The position numbers were made by a program, and so were the translations under genes. Shown piece by piece: positions 22,946-30,925 of a stretch of 43,865 bases of DNA (positions are counted from its first letter, which is position 1; the number at the start of each line of letters is the position of its first letter). The notes below the pieces were generated by a model. The model made no database searches. It was not told the DNA's origin and was given only the letters and a program-made list of their open reading frames with translations. Source of the stretch: a virus; the IMG/VR virus record IMGVR_UViG_3300017613_001114, positions 1-43,865 of that record. One strand, written 5' to 3'.

Positions 22946-24294
22946 AGGCCTAGACACTCCCTTAAGATTCTATAATCACGCCTTTTAAGGTTTAGCTCTT
23001 CCAAAACCTCACCGGCGTCTCGTGATACTTTGTAGGTTTCTCCGGTTTCTTCCGCCCTTACTTCTGTTTCATACGTCAAGCCTTTACCCTGCTCTACAAG
23101 AGGATCAACTTCAGGCTTCTTAACATCAGGAATCTTTTCAACTGGAGTAGGCTCCGGCCTTACAGCCGGGACTGAAGGTTTTTGAACCAACGTAACCGGC
23201 TCCTTTGCCGGAGCCTTAGGTTTGGGTTTAGGTTCTGGTCTAGGTGGTGTAGTAAACTTATTAAGCTGGCTCTTCATTTCCTGAACCCGCTGCATATGTT
23301 CTTGGGCTTCAACATTAGTCCGCTGAGCATCCTCTACACGCTTCTCTTCCAAAGCAACTCTGATAGTAGTATCACCCTCAGCTTCCAACTCAGTCGCGAG
23401 CTTGGCAACACCTTCTGGATCTATGTCAGCTGCGCCCTTGACAGCAGGCTTGACTTGTTCAGCTGGAATGTCTTTGAGAAATGCCTTAGTTCTACCCAAA
23501 GTTAGATGAGCACCTTTAAACAATCCAAGTATGTAAGTTAGTCTAGCAACTTCACCAAGATTAGGTGATCCCCACTCCTTTGTAAAGTGTTCTAACACGG
23601 CATCAGGTCCTGGGATTCCAAAGAAGGGTTGATCTACGAATCCTGGATCTGCTTCCGTGACCGGCTGGAAAGGAGTTAAAACATTCTCTAAAGCATGAAT
23701 ACCTTTTAAGGCAGGTTCCATAACACCTTCAGCACCCGGAGAGATACCTTCTGGCTGAGATAGAAACTGAAGAGCCTGTCGCCAGTAACCTAAACGTTTA
23801 CCAGTCCTCTCTGCAATACCTTTCGGATCAGTATACTTATCCCAACCGAACTTCTCAAGTTGGTCGGGAGTAAGTGGTCTATCCGGACCAAAGATCTTCT
23901 CCGCAATACCCTTACGCCACTTATCTAAATCACCGCCAAGAAGCTCCCCAATCATAGTTTTACCTCTAACTTGAGGGGGTCTAGCTTTGGTCATTAAGGG
24001 TTTTAAATACGGATCAACTCCACTACCATACCCAACAGTCGCCGGAGTCCCGATAAGATCTAAACCAAAACCTATAGCCCCACCAGCCAGAGCCCTACCA
24101 GCTTCCAATGGAACACCTATATCATGCGGGGCTACGTCAGCCGGTTGTAGGTCTATATCTCTAAGTGACTCCAACATTCCGGGCTTTGGAGCAGGTATGC
24201 TGGTCCTAAAACCTTCAGGGACATCAAGGTCTCCGAACAGACCACTAGGCGAACTATCATCTATTACTAGATCGTCAAAGAGTTTGTTAGTCAA
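22942..24294 (-). CDS. internal virion-type protein with Pro/Lys-rich linker
   Basis: A 450-residue protein. A Gly/Ala/Leu-rich stretch near 63-85 (GRALAGGAIGFGLDLIG) could insert into a membrane. A helical body with several Trp and Tyr follows, then a Lys/Pro/Val linker at ~350-400 that is surely disordered. Hydrophobic glycine stretches plus long disordered parts are common in proteins ejected with phage DNA. No enzyme motif seen. Its end overlaps the next start (ATGA). Confidence 0.6.
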   Translation of the reverse strand: MTNKLFDDLVIDDSSPSGLFGDLDVPEGFRTSIPAPKPGMLESLRDIDLQPADVAPHDIGVPLEAGRALAGGAIGFGLDLIGTPATVGYGSGVDPYLKPLMTKARPPQVRGKTMIGELLGGDLDKWRKGIAEKIFGPDRPLTPDQLEKFGWDKYTDPKGIAERTGKRLGYWRQALQFLSQPEGISPGAEGVMEPALKGIHALENVLTPFQPVTEADPGFVDQPFFGIPGPDAVLEHFTKEWGSPNLGEVARLTYILGLFKGAHLTLGRTKAFLKDIPAEQVKPAVKGAADIDPEGVAKLATELEAEGDTTIRVALEEKRVEDAQRTNVEAQEHMQRVQEMKSQLNKFTTPPRPEPKPKPKAPAKEPVTLVQKPSVPAVRPEPTPVEKIPDVKKPEVDPLVEQGKGLTYETEVRAEETGETYKVSRDAGEVLEELNLKRRDYRILRECLGL

Positions 24295-24295
24295 A

Positions 24296-24994
24296 TTACT
24301 CTCCTAATATTGATATTCCTAATTCTTTTTCTAAAAGTCTCAAGACATCTTCGATAGTTTTAGTTCCTCCCCTCCCAACCTTTTCAGAGATATATCTGGC
24401 AGTTATTCTCTTACCAGTATTCCTGTCTATAACAGGAGGAAGATCTATCACATGCCACTTATCTGTATCGTAGACTATTCCTTCTTCAAACTCATGAACA
24501 GCCACATAATGAGCTTCACTCTTATTTATGATAGCAGCTTCACCAGCTCTCTGACCAGAACTTAGAGCAGTATCAGCTACATTTTTAGTAGCCAGAGCCA
24601 GATCACTAGCTATCTTTCTGTTCTCTGGACTAGATGGATATCCGAGTGTGTGTACCCTACCACTACTAGGATCAGCGTAAGCATACTCACCACCTGCTGT
24701 AGTAATCAAATCAGGCTTATGACCTAGTTGCGGCTCAGCTCCAGCACCAGTCGGCAAGACTGTGCCAGTCCCTTTATGTATAGATTTCCAAGTGACCTTT
24801 CCGTCCGGACCTACCACTTTCTTCAACTCATAACCACCACCGGTCGGATGCATAGCACTAAGAATACTATCAAAAGTCTTCCTACGAAGCTCCCTTTCCG
24901 CCTGATCTGCGTTTATAATCCCACCTATTTGTTCCGGCGTTAACCCTAACAGGTTGACATCTTTCAGTCCCGTTGCTCCTGTTAGGGTCCCCAA
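24296..24994 (-). CDS. hypothetical protein in the internal-virion cluster
   Basis: A 232-residue protein starting at TTG 24994, 13 bases inside the end of the preceding gene. No ATG occurs for ~47 codons, so a coupled TTG start is the best reading. It has a helical N-terminus, a Gly-rich middle with strands, and an all-helical C-terminus (KTIEDVLRLLEKELGISIL). I recognise no domain. One base separates it from the gene at 22942-24294, which supports membership of the same operon. Confidence 0.6.
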   Translation of the reverse strand: MGTLTGATGLKDVNLLGLTPEQIGGIINADQAERELRRKTFDSILSAMHPTGGGYELKKVVGPDGKVTWKSIHKGTGTVLPTGAGAEPQLGHKPDLITTAGGEYAYADPSSGRVHTLGYPSSPENRKIASDLALATKNVADTALSSGQRAGEAAIINKSEAHYVAVHEFEEGIVYDTDKWHVIDLPPVIDRNTGKRITARYISEKVGRGGTKTIEDVLRLLEKELGISILGE

Positions 24995-25503
24995 GGGTTT
25001 TCCATAACGTGTCGAATCTTCCCACCAAGAGAGCTTTCCCTTGGAAGAGTTTCAGTAGTAACCCTCACACGACCTTGTGGCGTCATCTTTTCTGTCACAC
25101 TAGTCTTGCCTTCCTTATCACCAGTAGTAAGCTCGTCTTCACCACCAAGTGTTCCTTTCAAAGCCTTTCCAGCCCCATGACTTTGTGTCAGACCTAACAG
25201 TGCCTTAGCTCTATCCGGCTGCCCCATCAGATGCAACGCACCTGACCCCAAAATACCTACATTTTGCGGATCACCAAACATCTTCTTCAACGCCGCACCG
25301 AAGTCCCAACCTCCAGGTTCAGCAGGCTCAGCAGGCAGCGCAGCTGACATACCGGCCGAAGCCGTCATACCCTCATCGATCGATCCTCCTGCCAGAATAC
25401 TTCCAATATCAGCCGGTGCCGCTTGTGGTACTGTAGGACTGATCGGTGTAGTCTTACCTAGCCCCTGCGTCAACTCATGAAACCTTCTAAGATCAAAAGC
25501 CAT
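24982..25503 (-). CDS. hypothetical protein in the internal-virion cluster
   Basis: A 173-residue Gly/Ala/Pro/Leu-rich protein. The first ~75 residues are Ala/Pro-rich and probably flexible. A short structured part (WDFGAALKKMFGDP) and a charged tail follow. ATG is preceded by AGGAGGATATA, a strong site. Not recognised. Composition and position are consistent with a packaged internal protein. Confidence 0.6.
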   Translation of the reverse strand: MAFDLRRFHELTQGLGKTTPISPTVPQAAPADIGSILAGGSIDEGMTASAGMSAALPAEPAEPGGWDFGAALKKMFGDPQNVGILGSGALHLMGQPDRAKALLGLTQSHGAGKALKGTLGGEDELTTGDKEGKTSVTEKMTPQGRVRVTTETLPRESSLGGKIRHVMENPWGP

Positions 25504-25515
25504 TATATCCTCCTG

Positions 25516-26415
25516 TTATAACAAACTTGCTCCAAGTCCTAAAACTCCTCCGATTATCGCACCCGGCCCGCCAGGTGCTATCATATTACCAACAACTGCA
25601 CCACTAATAGCCCCACCAACAGCACTTTGTGCCTGACTAATTTGCTTATCCTTCGTGGTCGCAGCTGCTCCTGCAATAGATGCTAGTGCATTGTTGCCGT
25701 ATTGAAACAGCGCTAAATCCCACAACGCGTCTTGTTCATCTATCCAGAGATCTCTGTCATCTTGTTCTTTACCAGCTGCTATAGACAAACGTCTTACTTC
25801 AACGGTATAGTGAGCAAGATCTCTTTCATACCCAATTATAGACATAAGTGTGGTTAGCATAACTTCAGCTGATTTTATAACTCCATCAGTTCTTTGGAGG
25901 TTCATCTTCATCCGAAGTTCTGTCCCATATTTCGTAACGTCTCTTGCCCCGAACGCTTCTATCAACCCCTCACCTATCACAAACGCGCTAGTCATAACAG
26001 CATTAATATCACGCATTCCGGCTTTGAACCTTGGCAGAACCTTCGTATCTCTCTCATCATCTAACAAATCCGAAAACGCGTTTATATCAGCATTGATGTA
26101 AGTATCATCTATCAAACTATCAACCGCCGTCTCAGCCGCTGTCATGGCACTAGACCAATCCGTCTCATTATCCAACGCATCCACAGCTGTATCAAAAGCT
26201 GTTATAGCAGAAACCATTGCTGTAATATCTGTGGAAGGATCGAACGCGACGACAGACATAAACGGACTATTACCATAAGCCGCATTTATAGCATCAACAA
26301 CGCTGTTAGCAAAAGTATCCGTCCCATCATCGTCTAACATACTTCCATGAAAAGCTTCCATATAGGCTGGGTATTTTATCTTACCACTAGACCCACCTGA
26401 TCCGCTCGAACCCAT
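25516..26415 (-). CDS. internal virion-type protein with C-terminal glycine-zipper
   Basis: A 299-residue protein. It opens with a Gly/Ser linker, continues as a long helical body (~60-250, Ala/Asp-rich with regular spacing), and ends in a Gly/Ala/Val/Ile segment (AISGAVVGNMIAP, then GAIIGGVLGLGASLL) typical of a membrane-inserting glycine zipper. Similar tails occur in phage pilot and ejection proteins that help form a channel across the host envelope. It is the first gene after a palindrome whose altered arm forms part of its ribosome site. Function is inferred. Confidence 0.65.
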   Translation of the reverse strand: MGSSGSGGSSGKIKYPAYMEAFHGSMLDDDGTDTFANSVVDAINAAYGNSPFMSVVAFDPSTDITAMVSAITAFDTAVDALDNETDWSSAMTAAETAVDSLIDDTYINADINAFSDLLDDERDTKVLPRFKAGMRDINAVMTSAFVIGEGLIEAFGARDVTKYGTELRMKMNLQRTDGVIKSAEVMLTTLMSIIGYERDLAHYTVEVRRLSIAAGKEQDDRDLWIDEQDALWDLALFQYGNNALASIAGAAATTKDKQISQAQSAVGGAISGAVVGNMIAPGGPGAIIGGVLGLGASLL

Positions 26416-26422
26416 ACATCAC

Positions 26423-26445
26423 CTCTGTTAATTTAATTACCATAG
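26423..26445. repeat. 23-bp palindrome, copy 6, with one extra change
   Basis: Left arm CTCTGTTAATT instead of CTATG, right arm AATTACCATAG, central T. Read leftward the change turns ACATAG into ACAGAG, giving AGAGGTGATG just before the ATG at 26415. It starts two bases after the stop of the gene at 26448. Confidence 0.93.
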
Positions 26446-26447
26446 GG

Positions 26448-26888
26448 TTATAATTGCCAAGATACAAACATAAACTCTGCTTCAGCTCCCATTTCTTTAG
26501 CTCTATCAATCATAGAGTCGAACGAAGTGTATCCGACAATCTTAGAACATCCTTTGCTTTTAGCGTATTTAGCTAAAGCTTCGAATCCCTCTTTCCATGT
26601 ATTATCATCTGCCCAATCGAATGTGAAGATTGAATAAAGCAAGAAGTTCCTTGCTCCGGTAATCCCATCATCTAACATGGTCGTAGACACAACAGCATCC
26701 ATAGTCATACCATCATCGCCGTTTTTGTAAGAAACCCAACAGTCCATTCTTCCGTCCAACAACGCCATAAGAACATTATTCATCTTCTCATCAGACTCAC
26801 CTGCCACGGGCGGAAGGGCTTGTTCTATGGCGTAACTAATGGTCTCCCAATTCTTTGCTATCTGATCAGGAAGCAGTTTTACCAGCAT
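26448..26888 (-). CDS. GNAT-like acetyltransferase-fold protein
   Basis: A 146-residue protein with the feel of phage GNAT-fold proteins: a central block MDCWVSYKNGDDGMTMDAVV, a strand FLLYSIFTF, then EGFEALAKYAKSKGCSKIVGYTSF and a closing MGAEAEFMFVSWQL. The classic acetyl-CoA loop (Q/RxxGxG/A) is not obvious, so activity is doubtful. Related sequences often occur among phage tail or neck genes, possibly as structural derivatives. It starts 23 bases inside the end of the preceding gene with AGAGG upstream. Confidence 0.6.
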   Translation of the reverse strand: MLVKLLPDQIAKNWETISYAIEQALPPVAGESDEKMNNVLMALLDGRMDCWVSYKNGDDGMTMDAVVSTTMLDDGITGARNFLLYSIFTFDWADDNTWKEGFEALAKYAKSKGCSKIVGYTSFDSMIDRAKEMGAEAEFMFVSWQL

Positions 26889-28302
26889 GATATAAACCTC
26901 TTATACTTCTCTTATCCGACATCTTCAACCTGGCGCTTAAATAACTCACGCTAGCCTCAGCATTCTGATAACCACCTCCACGTAGGAGAATTTTGAACTC
27001 GGTAGCTGTGATTATAGGATATACAATTCCTTCTCTATTCAACCTCTTCCAACCGGTTTGGTCGAAGCTTCCGCCCCTGTAGTTGTACTTAAATTTAACT
27101 GATGCTTCTAGGATATCTACATCCGGGTCGCCAAGGATTTCAGCATCTTCATCATCTATGATTATAAAATCATCGTCAAACATTGCTTCTATTTCACCCA
27201 GATCTCTATAAAAATCAGCTCCAAACTCCAAAACCGAAAGTGTCTTCATGCCTCTCTGATTGAAGTCCAGAATATCAGTTTCAAACCTGATTTCATAATC
27301 ACCTGAATCACCCCAGAAGCCACAAAATGCTCCTTCATGATAGCCGGCTGATGTGACTAGCTGGTTGGTAGAATACAACCCATATTCGGTGAGACCATAG
27401 CCTGTGACTCCGTCACTAATAAAGAACCGTTTCTTTTGCGGAACGTAAGTGATTATAATATTAGCACTAGTCATAGCTTCAAAAAATTCTTTGTAGCCAA
27501 GCTTTTCAAACTTACCATCTCCACTAGCAAACCACAACTCGTCGCTAGTATCCAGAAAACAATGAGCGTCTTCATCCCCAGCAACGTGATTACCAGAAGC
27601 TATACCAGGACCTGGAATGTTTCTGATACCAAAACCGGTAAGACTCTCAAGGGCAAAAGGCACTAATAACATCTTACCATTGTTGCTATAAACAGTAACG
27701 GTTTTGCCGAGCTTCATGACTTTTAGAACTATGCCCTGACCGGATTTAGTTTCCGCCTCAGCCCTTCTTATCCATGGGATAGATGTAAAGCCGGCAGTTT
27801 GATCCTGCATAGGCCGGAAGTCAAACGATCCTATCGCACTCCACATAACGTTGCCGAGATCGTAATCATCCCATGGATGGTCGGATGTAGTTACCCCACC
27901 CCCAACACATTGTCCATTGAAGTTGCAAGCAGTTACAAATCCAGGAGCCGCTGCTGTTGGTAGTGCGGTAATAGCACCCCACCCGGATTCAGCAGTCACA
28001 TCACGGACAAAAGACCCACTAACCGGATCGTTGTCGGAATCATATCCGAAAACAGATACTATATAAAACGTTCCGAAATCCGCCACGTCTATTTGATCTA
28101 TCTCATCCAGATCACCAAGATTACCAACCTGAACAGCAAACCAGTGCCCGTATTCGTAATACATTTCAAACAGGTAGATTGGTGTAGTTCCACCACCGGT
28201 TATCTTCGCAGCAACCAGAACATAACTATCCAGAAAAAAGGCTCTCGGATAAGGCCACGAGACACTCCAATCAACATTATCGTTGTCTGATATTATAGCC
28301 AT
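26866..28302 (-). CDS. probable tail nozzle / beta-propeller-like tail protein
   Basis: A 478-residue protein rich in aromatic residues and beta strands. Repeated blade-like units of about 40-60 residues are suggested by motifs such as FYIVSVFGYD, MLLVPFALESL, DELWFASGDGKFEKLGY and KKRFFISDG. In short-tailed phages, proteins of this size and place (after adaptor and fibre genes) form the nozzle. The identification is by position and texture. The start has AAGGTGATTAA before ATG. Confidence 0.6.
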   Translation of the reverse strand: MAIISDNDNVDWSVSWPYPRAFFLDSYVLVAAKITGGGTTPIYLFEMYYEYGHWFAVQVGNLGDLDEIDQIDVADFGTFYIVSVFGYDSDNDPVSGSFVRDVTAESGWGAITALPTAAAPGFVTACNFNGQCVGGGVTTSDHPWDDYDLGNVMWSAIGSFDFRPMQDQTAGFTSIPWIRRAEAETKSGQGIVLKVMKLGKTVTVYSNNGKMLLVPFALESLTGFGIRNIPGPGIASGNHVAGDEDAHCFLDTSDELWFASGDGKFEKLGYKEFFEAMTSANIIITYVPQKKRFFISDGVTGYGLTEYGLYSTNQLVTSAGYHEGAFCGFWGDSGDYEIRFETDILDFNQRGMKTLSVLEFGADFYRDLGEIEAMFDDDFIIIDDEDAEILGDPDVDILEASVKFKYNYRGGSFDQTGWKRLNREGIVYPIITATEFKILLRGGGYQNAEASVSYLSARLKMSDKRSIRGLYHAGKTAS

Positions 28303-28311
28303 TTAATCACC

Positions 28312-29403
28312 TTATGCAGGATTATAACCGTAGCCGGTTATCCATAGATCTATACTAATAGTCGTGAACGGACCTGTGTTATCCCAATAGAGGTCAAATG
28401 CCCTAGACGATACAGGGATTTTAGCACTAGTCAACGTATCCATAGAACTAGTAGCAGTATCCATGTAAAAGTTCATTCTAGCGATCATATTATCCATGCC
28501 CTTCGCTGTGATACCGTCCTCTGCTCTAGCATACAAATATAACCAGGGTGATGTACTAATAGTCCCGCTATCAGCACTCATGAAGATTTTCACCTCAATC
28601 CAATCCGCACCCGAAGGAACAGAATTCAACGCAGTCCAGGTATAATCCTGACCACCTCCAGTAGGACCTACACTCTCCCAGGTGTCCTCAGTAACGGTCG
28701 TATCAACAGCAAACTCTGTGTCTGAAACAGTAGGATTCCCATTAGAGTCATTAACAAACGCTTCAGAGTCACACTTATTATTAACCTCAGTAACAGTAGC
28801 AGTCACATCTGTACAACCTACAGCGAGAAGATGTGTATGGCTGTTCTTAGCTGTACTACCATCACAGGCAGTGTTTATTTCTATAGCCGTCGCTGCTATA
28901 CTACTAATGTCTGATGGTATTCCTAACTCCACTAGAACCTCAGCTATATCTGCAGCTGCTAATGCAGTAGTCATCGTAACACTTTCCGTCCCGGCAAACC
29001 AATCAGCCGGGATATACAACAACGTTTGTGACCCGGCAACAGTACCCGTTCCACTAAACAACTGATAATTTCCAGCCGTCAGCGGTCCGTTTATCGTAAG
29101 CGTGTAGGTGTCGATGTCTAGCACACAACCGTTAAGCCAGTGTATATGAAGTGTTGATGGTATAGTCACATGAGCAGCGAGCGCATCAGGTACTTTGTTT
29201 ATGATAAGTGTGCGCTCACCAGCACCTATATCCGAGACGGCATCAGCTAGATCAGAATCATAGTCGCTTAACATCAAAGCTGGAACTATATACTCCGACT
29301 TGATCTTCTTAACAATCCCGGTGGACTCCTCATTGATTACAAGATAATCTGCTTCCCGTCTTTCGGTTAGTTCTGTCAAGTCTTCTATCTTCGTGTCAGC
29401 CAT
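28312..29403 (-). CDS. tail fibre / receptor-binding-type protein
   Basis: A 363-residue protein whose N-terminus (KIEDLTELTERREADYLVINEESTGIVKKI) has the attachment pattern common in phage fibres. The middle is Thr/Ala/Gly-rich with strand repeats. The C-terminal ~130 residues form an aromatic-rich sandwich-like domain (EVKIFMSADSGT, SIDLWITGYGYNPA) that could bind the receptor. No catalytic motif. It sits between adaptor/nozzle genes, as in many podoviruses. Confidence 0.65.
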   Translation of the reverse strand: MADTKIEDLTELTERREADYLVINEESTGIVKKIKSEYIVPALMLSDYDSDLADAVSDIGAGERTLIINKVPDALAAHVTIPSTLHIHWLNGCVLDIDTYTLTINGPLTAGNYQLFSGTGTVAGSQTLLYIPADWFAGTESVTMTTALAAADIAEVLVELGIPSDISSIAATAIEINTACDGSTAKNSHTHLLAVGCTDVTATVTEVNNKCDSEAFVNDSNGNPTVSDTEFAVDTTVTEDTWESVGPTGGGQDYTWTALNSVPSGADWIEVKIFMSADSGTISTSPWLYLYARAEDGITAKGMDNMIARMNFYMDTATSSMDTLTSAKIPVSSRAFDLYWDNTGPFTTISIDLWITGYGYNPA

Positions 29404-29413
29404 TTTATCTACC

Positions 29414-29647
29414 TTATATTATAATCCTATTTCCAGTATTCAAGAGAATATGATCCCCTGTATTCATAAGCAGGAAGAAATTAGCTTCTGTTCCTATAAG
29501 CACAATCTCCTCATGCAACTCCAGTCCCTGCTCTGCAGGCATCCAGTTATGACACTCAACCAGAGTTTGAGCATTTCTGGGATTAGTTTTAAACCTTCTC
29601 AAACCCTTCAACAATCCATCATCGAAGTTGAATTCAAACTCTCTCAT
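29414..29647 (-). CDS. small tail-nozzle-related protein
   Basis: A 77-residue protein. The opening FNFDDGLLKGLRRFKTNPRNAQTLVECHNW resembles the N-terminal arm of podovirus nozzle proteins, where a Gly/Leu turn is followed by an Asn/Ala-rich loop and a Trp strand. The rest is short strands. It could be a separated arm of a nozzle whose main part is the protein at 26866. Starts 14 bases inside the preceding gene. Confidence 0.55.
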   Translation of the reverse strand: MREFEFNFDDGLLKGLRRFKTNPRNAQTLVECHNWMPAEQGLELHEEIVLIGTEANFFLLMNTGDHILLNTGNRIII

Positions 29648-30128
29648 CCGTTAGTTTCTCCAGCTCATCAATTAGGAACCTTTTAATAACAGATTCCTTG
29701 ATGTCTATATTATACAAAACAGAGTACCAAATATCTTCTATTTCCGATTGCGTAGACGCAACTACTACATCTCCGGCTCTGACAGGCATATCAAGATCTA
29801 CTACCCCACTCGATTTCTTGACCGCAAACACATGAACGTTGCTAGAACCATCAGATCCTCCAACGTCGAATCTAAACTGGATAGGATCTTTAGACTCATA
29901 CTTTCCAACAGCCACAGCCGCACGCGTTATTTTGCCATTCGCGGGGACAATCTGTTTAAACATAATCCCATTCTCATCCGGCCACTTAACATAACCTTGT
30001 ACTGGTATCGGCGGAATAACGCCAATCACAGTTTTATGTAACTTCCTCTGAAAACGCTGAAGAATCTTCTCGATATGCTCAAGCTTTTCAGAATGATTCT
30101 TCCCCTTAATTTTAAGTTCTTTTCTCAT
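29634..30128 (-). CDS. hypothetical head-tail region protein
   Basis: A 164-residue protein. The ATG at 30128 overlaps the adaptor stop (ATGA) and has GGAG eight bases upstream. A longer open frame upstream lies wholly inside the adaptor gene and is rejected. A basic helical N-terminus is followed by a strand-rich region (TVIGVIPPIPVQGYVKW, AAVAVGKYES, FDVGGSDGSSNVHVFAV) that looks like a small jelly roll, then a helical C-terminus. This pattern resembles a cement or fibre-base domain. No family assigned. Confidence 0.62.
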   Translation of the reverse strand: MRKELKIKGKNHSEKLEHIEKILQRFQRKLHKTVIGVIPPIPVQGYVKWPDENGIMFKQIVPANGKITRAAVAVGKYESKDPIQFRFDVGGSDGSSNVHVFAVKKSSGVVDLDMPVRAGDVVVASTQSEIEDIWYSVLYNIDIKESVIKRFLIDELEKLTDERV

Positions 30129-30847
30129 CCCCACATCTCCTCTAACTCCGCGATCTCCTCCGTAACCCCATCCATGTCTATACCTTCCACATTGGCAGTT
30201 ATAGACCCAAGCCAATCCTTAGCACCTTCAGTATTGCGATATGAAACTTCGAGCATGTAGAGCGCCGCCCAGACAAGGGTCATAGGATGATTTATAGACC
30301 AATAACTTTCTATTGTATTACCAGTAAGTTCAGTAGAATAAAACTTCCCCCAAACTTCCACAACATAAGCCTCATCAATTGGAGGATATATTACTATCCC
30401 ACTATAATCGTCACTATCTGCAAGAATATGATTGAAAAAACTGCCGAGCGAATCGATGTCTGTTTCGTCCAGAGACCGTAGAGATGCAGGTGAGTAATAG
30501 GCTGGCTCGCCCTGGTCAGTAGCCGAAATCAACCCAGAGTAGAATTCACGCAAATCGGACAAGTCAATCTTTTCGAGTTTAAACCTCTCCTCGGAATTAT
30601 TGACCCAGACTTCAGTTATCGCCCGGCAGCGTCTTTGAAAGTCATAGTACCAAGTACCCATTGCCTTTTCATCAAAAACCCGTGCATTTTCTTTTGGGAG
30701 CGGAGCCATCCGGTCGAGGAAGTCTTGTCCTGAATTTATAAAAAAGTCCGCCCCACTGTCCGTGTCGAAGCTATCCGTCGACGTAGTGGCAAGATCATAC
30801 CTGCCACTGATTTCACAGAATTTCTGTCTGATATCTAATAAGTCCAT
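30125..30847 (-). CDS. head-tail adaptor protein
   Basis: A 240-residue helical protein. Its N-terminus (IRQKFCEISGRYDLA, then DFFINSGQDFLDRM) has the signature of phage gp6-like/tail-tubular-A adaptors, where an Ile-Asn-x-Gly-Gln helix follows an Asp-rich loop. A beta-rich insertion and a C-terminal helical part (WAALYMLEVSYRNTEGA) complete the usual layout. It would form the ring joining portal and tail nozzle. The ATG follows GGGGAGGG, directly after a palindrome and a terminator, so it starts a new late module. Confidence 0.75.
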   Translation of the reverse strand: MDLLDIRQKFCEISGRYDLATTSTDSFDTDSGADFFINSGQDFLDRMAPLPKENARVFDEKAMGTWYYDFQRRCRAITEVWVNNSEERFKLEKIDLSDLREFYSGLISATDQGEPAYYSPASLRSLDETDIDSLGSFFNHILADSDDYSGIVIYPPIDEAYVVEVWGKFYSTELTGNTIESYWSINHPMTLVWAALYMLEVSYRNTEGAKDWLGSITANVEGIDMDGVTEEIAELEEMWG

Positions 30848-30857
30848 AATCCCTCCC

Positions 30858-30880
30858 CTATGGTAATTAAATTACCATAG
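30858..30880. repeat. 23-bp palindrome, copy 7, perfectly symmetric
   Basis: Arms CTATGGTAATT and AATTACCATAG around a central A. This is the only copy with no arm mismatch. Read leftward it is followed by GGGAGGG and the adaptor ATG. It lies just after the terminator of the capsid gene. Confidence 0.96.
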
Positions 30881-30913
30881 ATAAAATGAAGTGCGTTGTT
30901 ATTCGGGACGCAC
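30881..30913 (-). terminator. probable intrinsic terminator after the capsid gene
   Basis: Read leftward, GTGCGT and ACGCAC (30908-30913 and 30891-30896) form a 6-bp stem with an 11-base loop, followed by TTCATTTTAT. An alternative stem TTCGGG/CCCGAA overlaps it. The T-run is interrupted, so termination may be partial, which would let some transcripts continue into the adaptor genes. It starts 13 bases after the capsid stop. Confidence 0.6.
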
Positions 30914-30925
30914 CCCCCGAACCTA

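Noticed and set aside
30129-30215. Longer start for the 164-residue gene
   Set aside because: The extension lies wholly inside the adaptor gene and has Gly/Trp/Arg composition unlike the rest. The ATGA start at 30128 has a ribosome site.
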